Source: CBDBND01 sp965262665 (GTDB lineage: Bacteria; Pseudomonadota; Alphaproteobacteria; Rhodospirillales; Rhodospirillaceae). From it: a stretch of 64,000 nucleotides of DNA. A program made the translations under genes and the position numbers. The notes under the pieces are model-generated. The model worked only from the letters and a program-made list of their open reading frames with translations. It did not search any database and had not been told where the DNA came from. This document shows positions 56,463 through 64,000 of the stretch, in pieces. Every line of letters starts with the position of its first letter. The stretch's first letter is position 1. The stretch is from assembly GCA_965262665.1 (NCBI GenBank), contig CBDHFR010000004.1:2046001-2110000 (forward strand), read 5' to 3'.

Positions 56463-56857
56463 GTTTATTGGATTGGATGTCCCCTCGCCGGGACGCGGTT
56501 CCCGATGATGCACGTAGCTCGCCTTGCTGCCGAACCGTCTCATCGCGTTCGAGCACGCTATTCAGATTGGCACTCGGGAATCGTCTTGGACCAGGCATTA
56601 TGTTGGCAGCCGCTGCGCTGACCACGGACGGAAGCGAGAGCCTGGCGACGGACATACGCGGGATCGTGGACCCTTCTCCGTGCCGCGCTGACGAGTCAGT
56701 CGCCTGCTTCTGCCAAGGCAACCACCTAAGTTGACCATACCCGGGACGACGATCGCCCGCAGGCGAAGGTGTTTCATGTTCAAGAGATCGTGTCAGATCG
56801 TGTCAGGCCGGAAGATCGTGAAGATCTGTGCTTGACATCGACCGCCCCATTACGGAA
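56463..56857 (+). mobile_element. IS1111-like deletion derivative 2
   Basis: TTTATTGGATTGGATGT at the left equals codons 3-9 of the transposase gene (FIGLDV), fused directly to the noncoding 3' end (CCCCTCGCCGGG onward), ending GCCCCATTACGG at 56855. The whole gene body is deleted. The 5' end was removed by IS481 copy B. Confidence 0.8.
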
Positions 56858-56949
56858 GGCGAGCTATTGAAATAACGGAAGGGATTTTGCATCGCCGGAG
56901 GCTAGGAGACCTTACTTTCCAACTCAAGCCGATTTAGTCTGACAATGCC
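56858..56949. mobile_element. IS6-A left end fragment
   Basis: Same structure and junction as 25995-26087: IS6-A 5' end read outward, terminal repeat TTAGTCTGACAATGCC. Confidence 0.8.
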
Positions 56950-57114
56950 TTGCCGGCGGTTCTATGCGTTCGGGATTGATGGCGTGTTTTCTGATTGTCC
57001 GGCGACGGCACTTCAGGCCCGGTGATGACGAAAAGAGTATCAGTTCCCCCTTGATTTGTTGGCGCGACTGGGCCGAAATCAGGGGAGTAAAGGGATCGTC
57101 AGGGGCGGCCGGCC

Positions 57115-57552
57115 ATGTTCGATTTATCGGTAGGCACCATTTGCACCATCATCAATCAAGCGCGCACTTTGGCGCTTGGTATAGATGCAGACGGAGAAGA
57201 TCATGATCCCGATGCGCATGGCCGCGAAGATCTCCTTCACGGCGATACGGATGATGATGATTTCTCAAACGGCGAAGAATCCGGCAACGAAAATAAAGAC
57301 GAAGAAACGGCGGACGTAAGGAATCAGCTGGTTGAATTCATCGACAATCTAAACGAAGACGAACAAGTCGAACTTGCCGCTATTGTCTGGATCGGGCGAG
57401 GGGCATACACCGTCGATGAATGGGATGATGCGTCGGAAAACGCTCGCAACGAGCACACGCAACACACCGGGGAGTACCTTGTTGGCCAGCCTCGTCTGGC
57501 GGATTATTTGGAAGAAGGCCTGTCACAGCTGGGTTTCAGCTGCGAGGAATGA
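57115..57552 (+). CDS. DUF3775 family protein
   Basis: 145 residues (MFDLSVGTICTIINQARTLA). A central acidic linker (HGDTDDDDFSNGEESGNENK) precedes the DUF3775 block RNQLVEFIDNLNEDEQVELA, AIVWIGRGAYTVDEWDDA and YLVGQPRLADYLEEGLSQLG. The family is small, uncharacterised and mainly alphaproteobacterial. The frame is intact. It follows an IS6-A end by about 165 bp and precedes a palindromic repeat. Confidence 0.85.
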   Translation: MFDLSVGTICTIINQARTLALGIDADGEDHDPDAHGREDLLHGDTDDDDFSNGEESGNENKDEETADVRNQLVEFIDNLNEDEQVELAAIVWIGRGAYTVDEWDDASENARNEHTQHTGEYLVGQPRLADYLEEGLSQLGFSCEE

Positions 57553-57658
57553 CAGAAGTTCTCTGAAGTAATCGGCGTGTAGTAATTCGGACTTGATCCG
57601 ACAGGTGCCGGATTTGAGACGGCATCTGTCAGATTAAGTTTAGCCTACGAACTTTTCC

Positions 57659-57740
57659 CCTGTCCTTCCCGAAAACCTTATCCACCGATCTTTATAATGT
57701 AAACCGTACAGGTGTGGATGAGGTTTTCGAAAGGGATAGG
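57659..57740. repeat. Dispersed palindromic repeat (PR-7)
   Basis: Arms CCTGTCCTTCCCGAAAACCT and GAGGTTTTCGAAAGG. The centre (CGATCTTTATAATGTAAACC) is the reverse complement of the PR-2/PR-3 centre. Confidence 0.88.
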
Positions 57741-57761
57741 ATAGGGAAAGGCTACCAAATA

Positions 57762-57780
57762 AATTTACTCTGACAATGCC
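57762..57780. repeat. Solo IS6-A terminal repeat
   Basis: TTTACTCTGACAATGCC without any attached transposase sequence. Confidence 0.7.
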
Positions 57781-57924
57781 CCTTTGACAGCCTTGCATCA
57801 GAACCGTGACGACTTGAAAAGCTCAAAAGTGAGTCAGCACTCATGGCCATTGGTATAAACCCAGAGACTTCGCCTCAGACGGCAAAATTTCCCGTGGTAC
57901 ATACAGTTCTGCAAGTTTAGAGTT

Positions 57925-58764
57925 TTACTTCTTGAAAATCACTTCGGCGCGGCGGTTGCCCTGTTCTGGTGTGCCGTCGGGGCGGCGTACAACGGGCCGG
58001 TCCTCACCGTAGGCTTCTACCCGTATGTTGTTCTGTGGGATGCCCTTATCCGCCAGCGCGTTGTAGACCGTTTCCGCCCGGCGACGGGACAGCGTGATGT
58101 TGTAGTCACTGGAGCCGGCCGAGTCTGCATGACCCACCACCAAAACCGTCGCGGGATTGTACCGGTCGTGTGCCCGCGAAATCTGATCAACCACTTGCCG
58201 CGCATCGGCATTCAACTCGGTGGAATCGAAACCGAAGAAGATGCGGAACTGGTTGGGCATGGCTGGATCGGCTGGTGTCGGGGCCGGCGCAGCGGCCTCC
58301 AACGCCCGCAGAGCTGTGTTGAAACTGGTCCGGCAAGCAGCGATGTCTTCCGGCTGGCGGTCTTCTTCCTGTTCTTGCACCCAGCAATCGAAACTAGACT
58401 GGGCCATGGCCGCCATTACTGGCAAGCGGGTGCGGGTTTGTTCTGTCAACACAGCAATGAGACGCCCACGGGCATCGCTTAGGGTGGAGACGGAGTAGTC
58501 GGGCAAGTCCCGCGCGCTGATAGCTTCGGGAAGAAAGGTTTCGGCATTGGCGGCACGTCGGGCCCGTTGGATGAAGGTCTTGGTGTCGCCCCAATCGGCT
58601 TCGGCTTTTTCCGCTGCCGCCAAGTCCACATAGTCCGTTTGCAATGCGCGATGGAATTCAGCGCCCCGGTTGGGAAGACCCCGTGTTCCCATAACGTCAT
58701 AGTTGGCTCCACACGCCGCCAAAGACATAGCGACGGTCGCCATTAACACCGCACGTAACACCAT
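57925..58764 (-). CDS. OmpA-family lipoprotein
   Basis: 279 residues. Lipoprotein signal MVLRAVLMATVAMSLAAC with lipobox LAAC (Cys 18). The middle part is helical with a Pro/Ala linker (AAAPAPTPADPAMPNQ). The C-terminal OmpA domain has RIFFGFDSTELNADARQVVD, VVGHADSAGSSDYNITLSRR and RAETVYNALADKG with VEAYGEDRPVV. The Asp and Arg residues that bind peptidoglycan are present. It tethers the outer membrane to the wall. The frame is intact. Confidence 0.88.
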   Translation of the reverse strand: MVLRAVLMATVAMSLAACGANYDVMGTRGLPNRGAEFHRALQTDYVDLAAAEKAEADWGDTKTFIQRARRAANAETFLPEAISARDLPDYSVSTLSDARGRLIAVLTEQTRTRLPVMAAMAQSSFDCWVQEQEEDRQPEDIAACRTSFNTALRALEAAAPAPTPADPAMPNQFRIFFGFDSTELNADARQVVDQISRAHDRYNPATVLVVGHADSAGSSDYNITLSRRRAETVYNALADKGIPQNNIRVEAYGEDRPVVRRPDGTPEQGNRRAEVIFKK

Positions 58765-58935
58765 GGATTATCTCTCCCTCTCACGGTGCCTCCATTTCCA
58801 CTTTCGGTACCAAACCAAAACGGGTTACCCCGCGAGGGCAAAAGGGCCAGAAATCCCCGGGAAATGGGGCCGGACAGACTTTTTGCCTTAGATGTCCCAG
58901 AGAGACAAGAAGTAATTTGTTGACCGGTTAAGGGC

Positions 58936-58970
58936 TGCGCCTTCCGAAAACCTAATCCAGACACGGATAT
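58936..58970. repeat. Half copy of dispersed palindromic repeat
   Basis: GCGCCTTCCGAAAACCTAAT followed by CCAGACACGG; next to an IS6-A end at 58979. Confidence 0.55.
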
Positions 58971-58978
58971 ATAGGCGG

Positions 58979-59184
58979 GCATTGTCAGACTAAATCGGCT
59001 TGAGCTGGGAATTAAGGTCTCCCAACCTCCGGCGATGCACAATCCCTTCCGTTGTTTCAACAGTTCGCCCGAGGTAATCCGCCTCACGGCGATGATGTAC
59101 ATCCGCTATCCGCTGTCGTTGCGTCAGGTCGAAGACATTCTGTTCGAACGAGGCATCGACATCTGCCATGAAACCGTACGGTAC
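58979..59184 (+). mobile_element. IS6-A 5' end fragment
   Basis: Terminal repeat GGCATTGTCAGACTAAATCG and the first ~50 transposase codons (MHNPFRCFNSSPEVIRLTAM to CHETVRY), cut by IS21 sequence. Confidence 0.82.
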
Positions 59185-59351
59185 ACAGGCACCGCCCACA
59201 CGCCTTCGCTTCGCACACGCGAAACGCTACGCAAAGCCGCGCGGGTCCCTCCTATGCACTACCGGGACAACCCGCAACAACGCCTTCGGCATCACATAAA
59301 ATGGACTGGTTTTACGCCGCCCAACTGGACTGATTTTGCTCCGCCGTTGAC
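59185..59351. mobile_element. IS21 terminal fragment (inverted copy of 25277)
   Basis: Ends CTCCGCCGTTGACA at 59351. Shares about 165 bp with 25277-25443, including its truncated inner boundary. Confidence 0.78.
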
Positions 59352-59497
59352 ACCTGGGAGGCTTGTTTGACTATGGTGGTGTTCCAAAGGTCTGATTGCG
59401 AGCCACCGGCGGCCTTCAGCTCACATCTCTTTTCTTTCGGTGCGTTGGCGACCACAGTCGTCGTTTCCTTTCCCGTAGGGGGCTTTTTTCGCGTCAT
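59352..59497 (-). pseudogene. N-terminus of an unrecognised protein
   Basis: MTRKKPPTGKETTTVVANAP then KEKRCELKAAGGSQSDLWNT, preceded by a strong AGGAAAGGAG. Cut by the IS21 end. A real gene start by its ribosome site; family unknown. Confidence 0.45.
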
Positions 59498-59544
59498 GAA
59501 CGAGCACTCCTTTCCTCGATCCCCGTTGCAGAGAGCACTGCACC

Positions 59545-59983
59545 CTGCTTGCGCAGCTCGTTGGAGGTGCGGGCCTGACCATAGGCCGGAAACTCCAGCG
59601 CGGATTTGATCACCGCCTGCTCGGTGGCTTCACCGACGCGGTTGGCAAGATTGGGTTTGCGCCGGGTGCGCTCGAACAAGGCCTCCACGCCGCCTTCCTC
59701 AACCGCGGCCTTGTAGCGGTAAAAGGTGTCGCGCGACATGCCCATGACCTGGCAGGGACCTGGCAGGCCTTCGACACGTTGCCCAGTTCCTCGGCCAGAT
59801 TCAGCAATCCAGTTTTGTGTTTGATGATCTTGTCGGTAGTATTCAACATCGTGGTGTCCTCGTTTTGTGGTTGGTGTGCACCACCATCAAAACGGACAAC
59901 CACCATCTCCATCAAGAGATGCGCCGCTCCCATTCCAGCTTGCTGGGAAGGGAGCGGTGTCAGATCACATCGCGACTAACTCA
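59545..59983 (-). mobile_element. IS481 fragment, copy C (5' part)
   Basis: Left end TGAGTTAGTCGCGATG at 59983 and the first two transposase frames to ARTSNELRKQG. It contains the same 11-bp duplication as copies A and B. Confidence 0.82.
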
Positions 59984-60002
59984 GATTAATCGAGCTGTGT
60001 AA

Positions 60003-60126
60003 AGATGCTCCAGACATAGATGAACTCAAGAAGTTAGATAAGACCGACTTGGTTCTGACAATGTGTGAGAGGTGGACTTCAAATATTGTCGCTCAAAATA
60101 ATGCTTCTGCGAGTAAGACCAGCTAA
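60003..60126 (+). pseudogene. C-terminal fragment of a lost gene
   Basis: DAPDIDELKKLDKTDLVLTM then CERWTSNIVAQNNASASKTS and TAA. It is open on the left to the IS481 end. AT-rich like the next gene, so possibly its former operon partner. Confidence 0.4.
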
Positions 60127-60143
60127 TTTGAGTAAGGGTCATC

Positions 60144-60737
60144 ATGAAATTTCTCAAAAAATTACCTAACTGGGTTGGTTGGTTTGGACCAAGATTCGAA
60201 GGTCCGTACATTATGAACCGATTGAAGGTGACACTCGATCACCGAGAGCAGGCCTACTTGGAAACTCGTGCGGCTGCGGATGCTCAACTGGCAGCCGATG
60301 GGGGGCAAAACAGTGATAGTGCGTATGGAAAAACACATGGAAAATTAGCGCGAGCATCCTGCCAATCTGCCCTACCAGTAGTGGCTCGCGAATACCTCCT
60401 GTATTGCAGGGATACACAAGCTAACCCATCGGAACAAACCCATGCCGTGGTCGAAATCTTAAGCGCCTTCGCTGATAAAATAGAGAATCAATTCAAGATA
60501 AAAACTGAAGCCGCATCCGCATTTGGAGGTCAGGAAGAGAGAATGCGTTTGTTCACGGAATTCCTTCAAGAGTATCGGGATACATTAGATGTAGTTGAGG
60601 AAGACATGAAAAGGGGCAGACTTAACGGCGAATTGGTGTGCCCCTACTACAGAATACCAGTCCGACTGTTCATTCGTTACGAACAAGCGTTTATTGGAGG
60701 ATTGCTCGGCGCAACCTTCACTGCATTGATCACATGA
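60144..60737 (+). CDS. Unknown protein with C-terminal membrane segment
   Basis: 197 residues (MKFLKKLPNWVGWFGPRFEG). Central helices with charged residues (VVEILSAFADKIENQFKIKT, FLQEYRDTLDVVEEDMKRGR), a CPYYR and a hydrophobic end (AFIGGLLGATFTALIT). No family recognised. It begins 17 bp after the preceding fragment's stop, with GTAAGGGT before the ATG. Composition is AT-rich, suggesting foreign origin. Confidence 0.55.
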   Translation: MKFLKKLPNWVGWFGPRFEGPYIMNRLKVTLDHREQAYLETRAAADAQLAADGGQNSDSAYGKTHGKLARASCQSALPVVAREYLLYCRDTQANPSEQTHAVVEILSAFADKIENQFKIKTEAASAFGGQEERMRLFTEFLQEYRDTLDVVEEDMKRGRLNGELVCPYYRIPVRLFIRYEQAFIGGLLGATFTALIT

Positions 60738-60879
60738 ATTGATGCCACCGAGTTGTCATATGCACCAAATTGATGTCCCGGTGTTACCCTGCAGACCTTT
60801 GCTTTCAAAGTTGTGTAATAGGACCAAGTGGTTATGGCTTAAGACACGCTGACTATAAGTCCGCGAGTCTCGAAAATCG
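60738..60879. other. Short intergenic stretch
   Basis: Nothing recognised before the IS4 fragment. Confidence 0.4.
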
Positions 60880-61070
60880 TTGCTTCTTCACGCCGCAGGC
60901 GCCCGCTTATCGACTGGAAGCTGATCACCGACCTGCCGGTCGAAAGCCACGCTGACGCCGTGGAGAAACTTCGCTGGTACGCCATGGGCTGGAAGATCAA
61001 GGTCTTCCACAAGATTCTGAAATCGGGCTGCCAGGCCGAGCAGGCACGACAGCGAACCGCCGAGCGCCTA
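60880..61070 (+). pseudogene. IS4-family (Tn5-like) transposase fragment
   Basis: RPLIDWKLITDLPVESHADA, VEKLRWYAMGWKIKVFHKIL and KSGCQAEQARQRTAERL: the IS50-type block with catalytic Glu region. IS630 sequence starts at the TA 61069-61070. Confidence 0.75.
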
Positions 61071-61124
61071 GAGCGTTTCCGAGGTTGAATGAATCAAAAT
61101 TTTGTTGTCATGGTCTTGGCAGAC
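61071..61124. mobile_element. IS630 right end fragment
   Basis: GAGCGTTTCCGAGGTTGAAT and on is the same end as that of the IS630 at 26620-27678. It stops at the IS6-A terminal repeat. Confidence 0.8.
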
Positions 61125-61647
61125 GGCATTGTCAGACTAACTGGCCCGGAGCAGAAGAAGCCATAATACAGGATCTTCAGGCAGCAAGTTGACGCCATTC
61201 GTCCAGGGCGGTGGCTCGGGCTTGTTTGAAAGTATCGCGGCGGTTGAGATGGCGTTGGTGGTTGAAATGGGTGTGGATCGAGGCATGGACGGAGGCGAAC
61301 TTCTGCAAGGTCTTGATGTCTCTGAACCGAGCCATTGCCCCTTCCCGTCGTCGGAAAGGTTGATGTGAGTTTTCCGCTAGGTTGTTCAACCAACGCTTGG
61401 TCTCTTGGCAGCCCTCGTTGCTGATCATCTTCATCGCCGCCCGGTATGACTGTAACCTGTCCGTGATGATCGTGGCCGGTCGGCCATGGCGCTTCATCGC
61501 ACGCCTCAGAAACCGAAGCGCAGCTTCGCGGTCCCGCCGTTTCGTGGCCAAAACCTCAAGCACTTCGCCTTCATGGTCAACGGCACGCCATAGATAATGT
61601 GTCTCGCCGTTGATGCGGACAAATACCTCATCAAGATGCCAGCGCCA
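61125..61647 (-). mobile_element. IS6-A fragment, 3' two thirds
   Basis: Terminal repeat GGCATTGTCAGACTAACTGG at 61125 and transposase from WRWHLDEVFVRI to WRQLAA (61177). The N-terminal HTH is missing, so it is inactive. Confidence 0.82.
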
Positions 61648-61907
61648 CAGCGAATAGGAAATGGGATGAACGCCTCCCACCCCTTGATGTTCGAAGGCCG
61701 AAAGGGTTGGACCCTCGCGGGCCGACGGCACCCTCTACATGGCCGCGCTGACCGCCGCCAGGTGCAATCCGGTCCTCAAGCGCTTCTATGACCACCTCCT
61801 CGAACTCGGCAAACCAAAGAAGGTCGCCATGACCGCCGTCATGCGCAAACTGCTTACCATCCTCAATGCCATCGTCAGAGACCAAACCAATTGGCAGCAC
61901 GCTTGAC
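61648..61907 (+). pseudogene. IS110-family transposase C-terminal fragment
   Basis: GTLYMAALTAARCNPVLKRF, YDHLLELGKPKKVAMTAVMR and KLLTILNAIVRDQTNW, the transposase_20 end of another IS110 lineage. The stretch before GTLYMAAL is scrambled. Confidence 0.7.
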
Positions 61908-62082
61908 ATACAAGACAGTCGTTTATCCGCGGATCTTCTTGATGCAACCGTCCAACTGTTGATGAGATTCTTGGAGGGTGCAACCTCACAGCCTCAAAGA
62001 GTCCATATACACTTAATTTGATTGAATCCTGTTCAAATTACCTTTTATGCATGTCTGAACACGTTGATATTGGGCCGGTGAG
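61908..62082. other. Unassigned AT-rich stretch
   Basis: Nothing recognised; may include the noncoding end of the IS110 relic. Confidence 0.4.
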
Positions 62083-62433
62083 TCACACAAATTTGGCAGA
62101 TTTTCTCAATTCCAGAAAAGTTCGGTAAAGGTGGTTGCGGGCCGTGCAGGGGGCAACGTGAGTCTCAAGCAGCTGCAGGAATCCGCTCAGGTATTCCTTG
62201 CTCAAGCAGTCCACGCCCGACTCTATGAACCGAAGGCCTTCGTTGTCCGCCAAGTGCCCGAGCCAACTGCCGTAAACAAGGCGAAACCGCGACAGCTGCG
62301 CATCGGTGATGTTGCTAAGCTCACCCTGTTCGTCCAGTACATTTCCCTTGGTGCGGGCCCGGGACCATGCAAGACGGTCGGCCGCGGGCCAATGGTCAAA
62401 GGCGATGATCCGGACAGACAGCTTGCGCGCCAT
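62083..62433 (-). pseudogene. Tyrosine recombinase, N-terminal (core-binding) fragment
   Basis: MARKLSVRIIAFDHWPAADR, then YGSWLGHLADNEGL and YLSGFLQLLETHVAPCTARN. This is the N-terminal core-binding domain of an alphaproteobacterial integrase group. The catalytic domain is missing. Confidence 0.65.
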
Positions 62434-62467
62434 CACGGCGCTCCCTGCTTAAGGTCCAGAACGATAT

Positions 62468-63070
62468 CTGGGTTCACAGGACACCTTCTATGTCGGCACC
62501 CTGAAGGGGGTGGGGCGGATCTACCAGCAGAGCTATGTCGATCCCTATTCCAAGGTCGCGCAGGCCAAGCTCTACACCACCAAGACGCCGATCACCGCCG
62601 CCGACCTGCTCAATGACCGGGTGCTGCCGTTCCATGACGAGCACGACCTGCCTGTGCTGCGGATCATGACCGACAGGGGTACGGAATACTGCGGGCGAGT
62701 GGACAAGCACGACTACCAGCTCTTCCTGGCCATCAACGATATCGACCACACCAAGACCAAGGTGAAATCACCGCAAACAAACGGCATCCGCGAGCGCTTT
62801 CACAAGACCGTACTGCAGGAGTTCTACCAGGTCGCGTTCCGCAAAAGACTCTACGACAGCGTCGATGCGCTGCAGGACGATCTGGATCAATGGCTACATC
62901 ACTACAACACGGAACGCACTCATCAGGGCAAAATGTGTTGCGGCAGAACGCCGTTCCAGACCATGATCGAGGGCAAAGAAATCTGGAAGGAAAAGTTCGT
63001 GAACTGAACTTGACCTAACAGAGGCCGCCGAAAGAACGGCCAACTGTCAGATCACATCTGAACCACTACA
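62468..63070 (+). mobile_element. IS481 fragment, copy D (3' part)
   Basis: Starts inside the third transposase frame (LGSQDTFYVGTLKGVGRIYQ) and runs to the right end CATCTGAACCACTACA. This part is free of frameshifts. Confidence 0.85.
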
Positions 63071-63264
63071 CATCAAGACCTTGCAGAAATTCGCCTCCGT
63101 CCATGCTTCGATCCACAACCATTTCGACCACCAACGCCACCTCAACCGCCGCGACATTTTTAAGCAAGGCCGAGCTGCTGCCTTGGCCGAGTGGCGTCAA
63201 CTTGCAGCCTGAGAGTCCTCTATTGGAGGTTCTTCAGGTCCGAGCCATTTAGTCTGACAATGCC
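63071..63264 (+). mobile_element. IS6-A 3' end fragment
   Basis: IKTLQKFASVHASIHNHFDH to WRQLAA, then the terminal repeat TTAGTCTGACAATGCC ending at 63264. Its left side is IS481 copy D. Confidence 0.82.
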
Positions 63265-63268
63265 CGCA

Positions 63269-64000
63269 TCACTGCCGAGCAACTGTGAGCGTATAGGCCC
63301 CGGTTTGTGCCCACCACCCGGGCGCTGGAAAGTTGAGAAAATCTGCCGAAACTTCAATTACATAGTCAGTCGTGCCGCGTTTCGCTTCTCCCAACCAACG
63401 GTTTGTTTCAATTTCCTCCAGAAGAAAACGCTGCCCTGATCTGAGATTCCCGCCGCCCGGCGGATGGGGGTACAACCGGATTCGTAATTTTGCACCCTCC
63501 ACAATCGGGTCTTCGACGTCTACGGAAATATCGTATCTCTGCCCTTCCTGCAACTTTACTTTATAAAAGTCGTGATCCCCGATGAAGTCTATGGTTCCAG
63601 TAACGGATGCATTGTCACTCTCCAAAGCAGCAATCGTATACGGCGTCCCTTCAACATCGTCATTGGTTGCCTTGGCCAGATTCAGGGAAAGAACATACTG
63701 TCCGATCGGTTCGTCGCCATAGGAGGCAACCTGAGCGATATAAACGCCAGTAGCGCTGGGTCTGAAATCCAGCGCCGCACCTTGCCGGTCGCTGCCATCC
63801 CTTTGATCCAGGAAAATCCCGTTCTCATCCCGAATGACCAAATGCGGGTCAATGAGTTCATACTCACCGTCCAACCCCTTCAGCTCCAACCTATAGGTAT
63901 AGCCTTCCGTCAGGGCGATGTTGTAGGCGTCCCTATCACCCGAGGTCTCGAGAGTCCCTGTCACAAATCCCGCAAGGGGAACAAAGGTGGTCGTTGTTGT
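63269..64000 (-). CDS. PPC-domain secreted protein, C-terminal part (open at right edge)
   Basis: The frame is open to the window edge; 63964 (GTG) is not the start. Two bacterial pre-peptidase C-terminal (PPC) modules are seen: TGTLETSGDRDAYNIALTEG with YRLELKGLDG and YIAQVASYG, then VTGTIDFIGDHDFYKVKLQE with YDISVDVED. The end YTLTVARQ is 4 bp from an IS6-A end, so the last residues may be altered. PPC domains are beta-sandwiches on secreted proteases and hydrolases; the catalytic part, if any, is outside. Confidence 0.75.
   Translation of the reverse strand, partial: TTTTTFVPLAGFVTGTLETSGDRDAYNIALTEGYTYRLELKGLDGEYELIDPHLVIRDENGIFLDQRDGSDRQGAALDFRPSATGVYIAQVASYGDEPIGQYVLSLNLAKATNDDVEGTPYTIAALESDNASVTGTIDFIGDHDFYKVKLQEGQRYDISVDVEDPIVEGAKLRIRLYPHPPGGGNLRSGQRFLLEEIETNRWLGEAKRGTTDYVIEVSADFLNFPAPGWWAQTGAYTLTVARQ

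Noticed and set aside
10655..62433. One integrase gene scattered over 10655, 42364 and 62083
   Set aside because: The three pieces are complementary parts, but nothing links them; they may come from different integrases.

Overview
This is a 64 kb piece of a proteobacterial chromosome, probably alphaproteobacterial. The lineage call is an inference from gene content: DUF3775, alphaproteobacterial-type integrases, ActP/DUF485, TonB receptors with LolA-like and PPC proteins, and an initiator tRNA 3' half. No GC content or database search was computed. Its dominant property is decay under insertion sequences. I count at least ten IS types (two IS6 lineages, IS110/IS1111, IS3, IS481, several IS630, IS21, IS5, ISAs1, IS91, IS4) plus a group II intron tail, with well over 30 fragments. 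Many host genes are cut, frameshifted or reduced to N- or C-terminal scraps. Fewer than 25 host genes look intact.

Layout. 0-2.8 kb: end of a membrane protein gene, then a VOC, DUF3500 and SNF2-helicase/DUF3883 mosaic. 2.8-6.7 kb: a LolA-like gene between two 36-bp direct repeats, then IS630, IS1111 and IS6 nested together. 6.7-9.8 kb: a PRTase-CE-like conflict gene cut by an intact IS3, and a frameshifted DUF4238 gene. 10-18 kb: a RelE/HigA-type toxin-antitoxin pair with a clear operator, integrase and terminase relics, two tandem secreted Cys-rich paralogues, an unknown zinc-ribbon protein and a frameshifted SIR2-like gene. 18-28 kb: actP with its DUF485 partner, a Tat-signal methyltransferase divergent from a TonB receptor, then a second receptor interrupted precisely by IS630. 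28-31.5 kb: palindromic repeats, a truncated umuC with an unusual umuD, IS5, and a 153-bp near-perfect hairpin. 31.5-36 kb: an apparently intact operon of one TonB receptor and three cupin proteins. 36-44 kb: scraps of IS91, ISAs1, DUF6615, DUF6527, a transglutaminase-like gene, a tRNA-fMet 3' half with its terminator next to an integrase, and a truncated hsdM. 44-54 kb: an intact oligopeptide-binding protein, a YghO-like acetyltransferase, a beta-barrel protein and a GPP34 protein among IS debris. 54-64 kb: more IS6/IS481/IS1111 debris around a DUF3775 protein, an OmpA lipoprotein and the end of a PPC-domain protein.

The surviving genes mostly serve envelope uptake and surface functions (TonB receptors, OppA, OmpA, beta-barrels, acetate symport). 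The broken genes are enriched in defence and conflict families (SNF2/DUF3883 helicase, PRTase-CE, SIR2, HsdM, DUF4238, DUF6615, DUF6527) and integration genes. I read this as an old accessory or defence island being eroded. The least expected structures are a dispersed ~82-bp palindromic repeat family sitting at 3' ends of genes, IS1111 derivatives that keep only the noncoding end, and the TonB-receptor/triple-cupin operon.
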